DNA of 64,000 nucleotides. It comes from Leptoclinus maculatus (Eukaryota > Chordata > Actinopteri > Perciformes > Stichaeidae). Below, piece after piece: positions 56,396 through 64,000 of the stretch (within the stretch, counting starts at the first letter, position 1; every line of letters begins with the position of its first letter). The notes beneath the pieces were generated by a model. That model made no database searches, was not told the origin of the DNA, and saw only the letters and a program-made list of their open reading frames with translations. The stretch lies in NCBI GenBank assembly GCA_032191485.1, contig JAVDOI010000003.1, forward strand, positions 27,365,336-27,429,335, in the 5' to 3' direction. The position numbers and the translations under genes are program-made.

Positions 56396-59300
56396 CAGTG
56401 AGGCGAAGATGAAAGCCAAATGTGGCATGGATGCTGTTCACTACCTGTCGTTCCAGCGCCATCTGATCTTCCTGCTGTTGGTCATAACTGTCACCTCCCT
56501 CGCAATCATACTGCCTGTCAACTTGACTGGAGACCTGCTGGGTGCGTTTTGCACGATTCTCTGTCTGTTGGTGAAAATTGTAGTTAGCTTACATATTTGA
56601 AAGGCTTTTTTTTTTTATGGACAGAATGGGTCAGGTGTGTATTTTTTTGATGGTTCTAAATATGAATCAAGCAATCAAGAGCCGCACTGTCCCTAGAGTG
56701 TGTATGCTTTTTTTTTTTTTATTTGGGATTTTGAGCACTTTGTTTTGTGAAATCCAGGATATGGCTGCTTGTATTCTGATCATTTTTTTCTCTCTTCCAG
56801 GTAATGATCCAGAGAATTTTGGAAGGACAACTGTTGGGAATCTTCAAAAGGGGTAACTACTGTATGACGAAAACAGTTTGGATACGTAAACAAAAGTGTT
56901 GTGGGTTGGTCATGACTCTCATCTTCTGCCTCTAGAAACAACCTGTTGTGGCTGCATACAGTATTTGCAGTCCTGTACCTGATCCTGACCGTTTTTGTGC
57001 TGCGACATCACACGTCACAAATGAAAGACATGCGCAGGGAGACGGTGAGTCTCTGACTTCTAGACTACAAGATGTTTGGTCTGAGTGTCGCTTAGCTGTG
57101 ATGGTATAACTGTCTGTCTTTCTGTTTGTAGACCAGAGACACGTTGTTTGTGTGTTCGGTCCCCAAAGAGGCAACAGACGAAGATTTAAAGACTCATTTC
57201 ACGTGAGTAGTATTGAATTGAATAAAGCAGAATTTTCCTCTCGACGCGGTGTCCTTACATGTTCCCATAAATAGTAGCCATCTGCTCCATTCATCACTGT
57301 CGGCACTGTGTTTGTGTAGAGAGGCGTACCCTTCCTGTGAGGTGTGTGCTGTGACCCTGGGCTATGACGTGGCCAAGCTCATGCACCTTGATAAGGAAAA
57401 GTAAGACATCAGAACAATATGCAACAAAATACATATTTTTCATTTTAACTGTGTATCTAAGTTCTGTGTGCAGTGACAAACCCATAGAGAGAATTTACAC
57501 CTATAACTCAGCAGCTCTACTGAGCTTTTTAGCATCTTTTAGCTCATTATTTTACTTTAATGCAACCACAAATGACTTTCTCTTTAATATTTAAATGGTT
57601 TCAGGTTTTAAATGTATGGAAGCCCATTCCCGCCAGCAAAAAAAAATAAGATCACAAAAAAAAAAAGAAAAGAAAAATAAGATCACTAAAAAAAAAAAAA
57701 AAAAAAATGTAATTCACAATCAAAAATAAAAAATCCACCCACAAAATTAATAATAATAATTCTAATAATTTTTAATTTTTTTTAATTTTACTTTTTTTCC
57801 ACCAGCAAAAAAAAAAAAAAAAACTTTTGGTGCATCCATCTGTAACCATAACACTGACCAGATTTTTCCAGTTGCTATAGAAAGTCGAAATTATGAGATA
57901 CTTTAACACAACAGTCATAGAAGCAGCTATGACATATGAATGGATTGTGAGTACATTGAAGACTTCTTTAAAACGTGGCTTTACAACACATGAAATACAG
58001 ATGATGTTTCACATGGATTGTACTGAGCAAACGCACCCTTGAAGCTCTGGAGTATAAAGAATGAAACCAATGTGGCTGAGGTGGCGACCAATAAACTATG
58101 GAAGCCCATTCACGCCAGCAAAAAAAAAAAAAATAAGATCACCAAAAAAAAAAAATTAAAATGAATTCACAAAAAATAAAAATGAATTCACAAAAAAAAA
58201 AAAAAATAATAATAATGAATTCACAAAAAAAATATATATATATATATATATTTTTTTTTACTTTTTCTCTGTCAGCAAAAAAGAAAAAAAATGTTTCCAG
58301 TTGCTGTTTATTGGTCGCCACCTCAGCCACATTGGTTTCATTCTTTATACTCTTTATTGCTCAGTACAATCCATGTGAAACATCATCTGTATTTCATGTG
58401 TTGTAAAGCCACGTTTTAAAGTCTTCAATGTACTCACAATCCATCCATATGTCATAGCTGCTTCTATGACTGTTGTGTTAAAGTATCTCATAATTTCGAC
58501 TTTCTATAGCAACTGGAAAAATCTGGTCAGTGTTATGGTTACAGATGGATGCACCAAAAGTTATATATTTTTTTGCTAGTGGAAAAAAAGTAAAATAAAA
58601 AATTATTAGAATTATTATTATTTATTTTGTGGGTGGATTTTTTTTTTCTTTTTTTTTTTTGTGAATTACATTTTTTATTTATTTTTTTAAGTTACTATTT
58701 TTCTTTTTTTTTTTTTTTTAGTGATCTTATTTTTTTGTCTTTTTCTTTTTTGTGATCTTTTTGTTTTTTTTTGCTGCCGGGAATGGGCTTCCATATAAAT
58801 GCATGTCTGCAGCAGCATGTGAAGCATATTCCAGGCATAGAACTGTGCATAGAATATTTACTCAAGCTTTATATATATTTATTTATTATGTGTTTGTTTG
58901 TCTGTTAATTATCGTCTCACCAGGATGCGAGCAGGAAAGAACCTGTGCTACTATGAGCGTGCCCTGGAGAAAACAGGGAAACGTGACTTGATTAACCCCC
59001 GCTTGTGTGGTCAACTCTGTTGCTGCGCCAAATCTGAGAAGGTGAGATGGACCAGATGCTAGACAGTTTGGTACAGGGGTGTTCTAGATGAAGAAGAAGA
59101 AGAAGAAAAGTAAAAGCAAATGCAGCGTTTTGGTTTGTTGGGGGTAGCATCGGTTGTATTCATTTTACAGTGGCAGTAAATGAAGCAAGCGGGAACAATT
59201 TTACACCAAGATTTAAATGAAGGTGGTTTCAAGTAGAGTGTGTGTTTCTTCAGGTTGATGCCATAGAGTACTACAGTACTAAAGAGAAAGACCTGCTGGA

Positions 59301-60980
59301 AGAGGTGAGGAAACAGGCGGAACTGGTGCCACAGCGCCCCCTGGGGATGGCCTTCGTCACCTTGCAGACCGAGGCTAATGCCAAGTAGTGAGTACCACCA
59401 GTCGTGTGTATTTTACTGTACAGGACAAGTAAATAGCAGGAACATCTGTATTACCTGGTACAACACGTGATAGTAATACAAACCAGTCCAGCAGGAATGC
59501 AACCAGTTGTACTTTCTATGTCTCCGGCCAAGGCTGTCGCCATTGTGTTTTCAGGTTGTCTGTCCGGTTTATTGGGAACACAATGTCTTTCGCTTTGAGC
59601 AAAGTCTTTCAAAGGTCAGGGCCACTGTGACCTCATGAAACACTTTTTTGCCCATAACTCAAGAATGCATATGCAAATTAGGACAATTTCCGGGTTAAAT
59701 GATAAAGTGGTGACATTTTGGACAGACGTGGATGTAAACTGCGACTACACTGGTTGTAGGAGGCATACAACCGCAACTAATTCTAGTTGTGAGATAGTTT
59801 TAGTTGATCCAACTCCATAGGGATTTAGTTAGCCATTTATTGCTACAGTTTGTCACATGACTGCCATAACAAGAGATGATTGGCTGCATCATGTGCCAAT
59901 GTTTTTCTGCAACGGGTAGTTGTCCGACGGTGTAGAAGCAGCAGTTTTATGTCGGCTGACTCTGCTTGTTTCTGACTGATCGAGACAGCGATCTCTCGGT
60001 TTTATTGTCACCACATGACTTTTTTTTTTTTTTTACTGGAAGCAGGCCTTTGGGCCGCTGCCATCGATGAAAGCTGGTTTAATGTGTGTCACTAACAGCT
60101 GTCATTTACTCACCTCAGCATTTTGAAAGACTTCAATGCACTCGAGTGTGGTGGCACAAGCTGCTGTGGCGGGAGACGGCTCCAACCCTCGTCGGAGAGT
60201 GCAGCTCTGGAAGTGAACAAGTGGAGCGTCAGCTTTGCACCCCATCCGAAAAACGTCTATTGGTAAGGCCTGAAACGCCCAAACGCAATAATTCAATATT
60301 ATCATTAACTTTTAGTGGAATCATATGGTGTTATTGTTTTATTGAATTCTGATGGCCAAATGCATGATTCCAATTTAATAATAAGTAGAAAAATGTTATT
60401 GAAGTTTTCTGTCAGATGTAATTCATAAAGGTGGAAAACAATTCATTGCCAATTAGATTTAATACCCGTATATATGTAAACATTATGATTTAGTTCCCTG
60501 AGGAAGAGAAATAGAAGTCGGCTTGGGAGGAGTTAGTTTGTGCTCCACACTGGTATGTTTTCTCTACGCTGCGCTGCCTCTTTGTGTGTAACTGTTGTTT
60601 CTGTTTTTCCTATTTCCCCTCCCTACAGGGAAAATCTGTCCGTGAGAGGTTTTCGCTGGTTCATGCGCTACGTGATGATCAACTTTTTCCTTTTCTTCCT
60701 GCTCACCTTCCTCACGACTCCCACCATCATTATCAGCACCCTGGACAAGTTCAACCTGACTCAGCCAATCTACTATCTCAACGTGAGACTTACATACATG
60801 CAGACGCCTACTTGTCACAATTTATGCTTCCAGATCCGTAAAATCTACAGGTTTTTGCTTTCCACCCTAGAACCCTATCATCAATCAGTTCTTCCCCACT
60901 CTCCTGCTGTGGTCCTTCTCTGCGTTGCTGCCTACCATAGTTTACTATTCTACAATTGGAGAGGCACACTGGAGCAGGTG

Positions 60981-61020
<40 letters not shown>

Positions 61021-63195
61021 TGGTAGTGCAGTGATTGATTTGTGTTGGTGGAGGAAATGTTGTGATCTCGTGCCATCTGTGTCTCAGGTCCAGTGAGCAG
61101 CTGAGCATGATGCGTAAACTCTACTTCTTCTTGCTCTTCATGGTGCTGATCCTCCCCTCGCTGGGACTCACGAGGTAATTTGCGTTGCCGTCATTTTCAA
61201 TAAGCAACAGTTTGCCCGGCTTCTCGGTTTATGGTTTCCTTCTTCAGTAATACTTTAGTTGCTGTTTACTGTAACAATCAGTGTATCTTCAGATGGAGTG
61301 ATTCATAAATGACACGTTGTAGGTACAGTCACTTTGTTATTTGGTATTTTACTGTTTATTAAACCAGGATAATGGATACATTTTGGTCAAATTGAATTCA
61401 GGAAGAAGCTCGCCTTACTTTTTCTATCTTTCTTTCTGTTTTTAGTCTTGCAGTGTTTTTCCGCTGGCTGTTTGATAAAGAGTTTCTCACCGATGGGAAA
61501 CTGAGGTTTGAGTAAGTAATCCCTGTTTTTATGTCTGTCTTGCTTTTTAAAAGAAAGAAAAAGAAACTAACTAATTAATTTGAATTATGGATTTTACGAC
61601 TATTGTTCTCACATTGATGATACGTTCATTAAAAAGAGACTTGTGACGTACAGGTTCACCTTTATGATGCGAGTTGCTATTTATTTACTCATTATTGATT
61701 TAGTTGCAATGTGTGACCAGCTATTGTTGCACACACTCAAGACTGCATTGTTTTATGATCTAGTTTCATATTTTATAATGTCTTCTTCAGATTGCTCATT
61801 TCAGTTTTCCTAAAGTTTGTTAAAACTGATTATAAGAGTGGACTGAGTTTACTCTCTTCAAATTCCTTCTTTTCATTTAATCTGCTTCATACTCATCCTT
61901 TCTTTTCTCCTCTTGTTTTCCCTTCCCCCAGGTGTGTGTTCTTACCTGACCAAGGCGCGTTTTTTGTCAACTACGTGATCACAGCGGCGCTGGTGGGCTC
62001 TGGGATGGAGTTGCTGCGATTGCCAGGGCTGCTGCTTTACACCATTCGCATGGCGTTCGCCCGCTCTGCTGCTGAAAGGAAATATGTGAAACAGGTGTGT
62101 AAAGGCATTGTCCATCAAAGGAACACTACACCTAGAAGTCAGTGATGTATTTCACTGTATATCAACGTCCGGAAAACACCAGGGCCCAGTCCTGTCCAGT
62201 TATACTTTTTTATTTTGCAATAAATAGACAGAATTTGCCTTATTTTCAGCCTGACCTCAACATTTACATGTCAACTCATTGTTTTTGGCTTCTTTTTACA
62301 GAATCAGGCCTATGAGTTTGAATTTGGAACCATGTATGGCTGGTCCCTATGCGTGCTCACTGTCATCATGGCTTACAGCATCATATGTCCCATCATTGTG
62401 CCTTTTGGTGAGTAGTTATGAGGCCGTACACAAGCATGCATGGACTGACTGCATGCACACAGTCAGTCCAACCCCTTTACCTCTTTATTGCTCGTTTGTT
62501 TCTTAGATGGATATTTTTATTTCTTCTTAGATTTTTAGTGTTACATTTATTGTATTATATTTGAGATGTCTTTTTATATTTACTATTTGTTTTGTTTCTT
62601 TAATGGAGCCTCCCAGCAAAAGCATTTCACACGATTGTACTGGTATAAACTGGTGTGACAATAAACATCTTGAGTCATGAATCACAGTGGATACACGGCG
62701 TATCATCAGTAGATCGATCTGACATTCTCTCGATTGCGTTAGCCAGAGACCTCAGTGTCCATTACACACTTCTATACATACAGTATATGTCCCTTCTACC
62801 GTGGGGTTTTAAAATGTCTGTGTGTCTGACTCTCATCAGGTCTCCTGTACATGATACTGAAGCACCTGGTGGACAAACACAACATGTACTTTGCCTACCT
62901 ACCCGCTACCATTGACCGCCAGGTCCACCTGGGAGCTGTCAATCAAGCTCTGGCTGCGCCCATCATCTGCCTAATATGGCTTTACTTCTTTTCTGTCCTC
63001 AGAGCAGGTAGGAAACAAGTGTGTGTGCTCAACCTGGAGAAAGTTAACATCAGTAAAGTGACCTGAGATTCACTAAGAGGACACTTAAAATGCAAGATTT
63101 CTGTCCTGAAGACAGAATGTGTTACTATATAAACTACATGTAGGTGTTCGCATGCAGCTACATAGAAAGTCAAGCCCTATGCCACTGTTTAAACG

Positions 63196-63229
<34 letters not shown>

Positions 63230-64000
63230 TGTTTCAGGTTTCTGGACTGCCACATCTCTATTCACACTGGTGGTCCTGTGCATCACTGTCTTGATCTGCC
63301 TCAGCTACACCTGCTTTGGCCACTTCAAGTACCTCAGTCCACACAACTATGCGGTGAGCGTTTGGTTTCGTGTGCACAAATGCCGTCACTTCTTAGTCTT
63401 CCCTCCCACTGAGCGTTCATATTGTTTGTGTTCTTTTGCAGGTGAAAGAGGAGGACGGGGATACAGTAGAGGGAGGGGAAGACAACACCACGGTACTGTA
63501 CTTGTTCCATAACAAAGTCCACAGCGCGAATAAAAAGATCAGATGTATTTAGGGCAGGCCGGATCTTAAGTTCACTCGCCTGAGCTTTGCCATGAATTCT
63601 ATAACGCTATTTGTCCCCTCTCTGGTTTGTTATTCATTAACAAAGTAAAATACCAGAGCTATTGAGGTCAATGTTTCATCTTTGGTTTCTGAACAATGTG
63701 CTAAAGATTGTTCACAATGAGCTGTCCTTGCAGGTTCACATCTAACACCCAGTTTGTCTCATACATTTTGAGGATTTGTTTTCTTTCCCTTTAACATTGT
63801 TTTGTATCAAAATCATACGTTGGGCATTGCATGCAGTATTGCATCATATACAGGAGTTGTATCGGGGAGGATAAAAGAATACACACAACTGAACGTTGAA
63901 ACACGCCCTTAAGAGCCCTTTGTTTGTTTTCAGTACTCATCTCTTTTGTATTGTGTAATTACAGGTCTACCTTCCCAGAGTGCTTAATCCCAAATCGCCT
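55387..64000 (+). CDS. tmem63a: TMEM63A, OSCA/TMEM63 mechanosensitive ion channel, 3' end missing
   Basis: Coding exons: 55387-55554, 55830-55909, 55987-56056, 56236-56273, 56399-56541, 56801-56852, 56936-57044, 57132-57202, 57320-57400, 58924-59041, 59254-59387, 60119-60262, 60629-60782, 60871-60977, 61088-61174, 61446-61511, 61932-62094, 62302-62407, 62840-63007, 63238-63353, 63442-63492 and 63965-64000 (cut by the window end). Phases agree throughout and give 754 codons; human TMEM63A is 807. The first membrane span follows GVSFGGVPIVLLLDFCVFL (about 38-56), then RRRFWDYGRLALV. YLSFQRHLIFLLL begins the second span and NLLWLHTVFAVLYLILTVF the third. Residues about 221-410 are the cytosolic RRM-like insert with GMAFVTLQTEA. 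The pore region keeps LLTFLTTPTIIISTLDKFN, NPIINQFFPTLLLW, FECVFLPDQGAFFVNYVITA and YSIICPIIVPFG. HFKYLSPHNY and YLPRVLN near the end favour the A paralogue over B and C. The family forms stretch-gated cation channels, and TMEM63A is linked to myelination. The start is the first ATG of the exon. Confidence 0.95.
56363..56393. repeat. (TG)n at the tmem63a exon 5 acceptor
   Basis: A pure TG tract of about 31 bases ends 5 bases before the exon 5 splice acceptor (exon starts 56399), standing where the polypyrimidine tract would be. Confidence 0.9.
57401..58923 (+). other. tmem63a intron 9 carrying a large fold-back
   Basis: This 1.5-kb intron is made mostly of the inverted repeat at 57610-58797, plus a fragment of dispersed family 3 at about 57495-57580 (GAGCTTTTTAGCATCTTTTA, GCTCATTATTTTACTTTAAT). 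Splice sites at both ends are intact. Confidence 0.85.
57610..58797. mobile_element. Fold-back element, about 1.2-kb palindrome
   Basis: The outer ends are mirror images: ATGGAAGCCCATTCCCGCC at about 57616-57634, and GGGAATGGGCTTCCAT at about 58779-58794. The inner arms at about 57828-58088 and 58305-58558 are reverse complements over about 255-260 bases with very few mismatches. Examples are GCATCCATCTGTAACCATAA against TTATGGTTACAGATGGATGC, and ACCAATGTGGCTGAGGTGGC against GCCACCTCAGCCACATTGGT. Between outer and inner arms are long A-rich (left) and T-rich (right) runs with ATAAGATCAC. A second copy of the outer end (TATGGAAGCCCATTCACGCC) at about 58098-58117 lies near the centre, so the unit may have been duplicated. 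No coding sequence. It resembles a fold-back or MITE-type DNA element. Confidence 0.8.
59510..59780 (+). repeat. Dispersed repeat fragment in tmem63a intron 11
   Basis: CAAAGGTCAGGGCCACTGTG, CCTCATGAAACACTTTTTTG, CCCATAACTCAAGAATGCAT and AAATGATAAAGTGGTGACAT are words of a repeat type often found in percomorph introns. ATATGCAAAT-like text here (ATGCAAAT at about 59672) is part of this repeat. Confidence 0.5.
60983..61020. repeat. (AC)n(AT)n just after the tmem63a exon 14 donor
   Basis: AC tract from 60983 to 61010 continuing as AT to 61020, only 5 bases after the exon 14 donor at 60978. Confidence 0.9.
62520..62690 (+). repeat. Possible retroelement 3' tail in tmem63a intron 18
   Basis: CAGCAAAAGCATTTCACACG, TGTACTGGTATAAACTGGTG and TGACAATAAACATCTTGAGT resemble the conserved 3' tail shared by several fish non-LTR elements and their SINEs. 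Only the tail is recognisable. Confidence 0.35.
63197..63228. repeat. (TG)n at the tmem63a exon 20 acceptor
   Basis: A pure TG tract of 32 bases ends 9 bases before the exon starting at 63238, again in place of a normal polypyrimidine tract. Confidence 0.9.

Noticed and set aside
59665..59682. POU octamer ATGCAAAT in tmem63a intron 11
   Set aside because: It lies inside a dispersed repeat fragment, so it is probably inherited from the repeat rather than selected.

Overview
The window looks like nuclear genomic DNA from a teleost fish, probably of the spiny-rayed (percomorph) type. The genes have compact vertebrate-style introns with GT-AG borders. The spacers are full of (CA)n/(GT)n and (CT)n microsatellites, and there are several dispersed repeat families of the kind common in fish genomes, plus the 3' end of an L2-type LINE. 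Four protein genes can be reconstructed exon by exon. No rRNA, tRNA, CRISPR or bacterial feature was seen.

Layout. 1-1523: presumed promoter region. 1524-5970 (+): ccnc (cyclin C), 12 coding exons, 283 residues, followed by its 3' UTR to about 7.65 kb. 8891-13405 (+): faxc (failed axon connections homolog), 6 coding exons, 408 residues. About 13.4-22.97 kb: faxc 3' region, a large AT-rich palindromic minisatellite (17.1-18.3 kb) and intergenic DNA. 22974-24140 (-): pou3f2 (Brn-2), a single-exon neural POU-homeodomain gene of 388 residues. About 24.2-53 kb: a 29-kb gene desert on the 5' side of pou3f2, made of microsatellite clusters, transposon fragments and unique AT-rich blocks with homeodomain/POU/SOX/TCF-type motifs that are candidate neural enhancers. 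55387-64000 (+, runs off the end): tmem63a, an OSCA/TMEM63 mechanosensitive channel, 22 coding exons visible (754 codons).

The order and orientation ccnc(+), faxc(+), pou3f2(-) are those of human 6q16 read backwards, from remembered human gene order. Genes that lie between CCNC and POU3F2 in human (USP45, PNISR, COQ3, FBXL4) are absent. tmem63a belongs to a different human region (1q42), so the right end joins two ancestral blocks. The genes do not form one pathway: cyclin C acts in the Mediator kinase module, FAXC in axon development, POU3F2 in neural progenitor transcription, and TMEM63A as an ion channel. The desert is best read as the regulatory territory of pou3f2.

No clearly new biological system was found. 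The most unusual structures are three palindromes: a roughly 1.2-kb fold-back in tmem63a intron 9, the palindromic minisatellite downstream of faxc, and a perfect 27-bp inverted repeat at 53.1 kb. Also notable are GT microsatellites abutting two tmem63a splice acceptors and an unexplained exon-like ORF at 17.0 kb. All homology statements rest on recalled family sequences; no database search was run.
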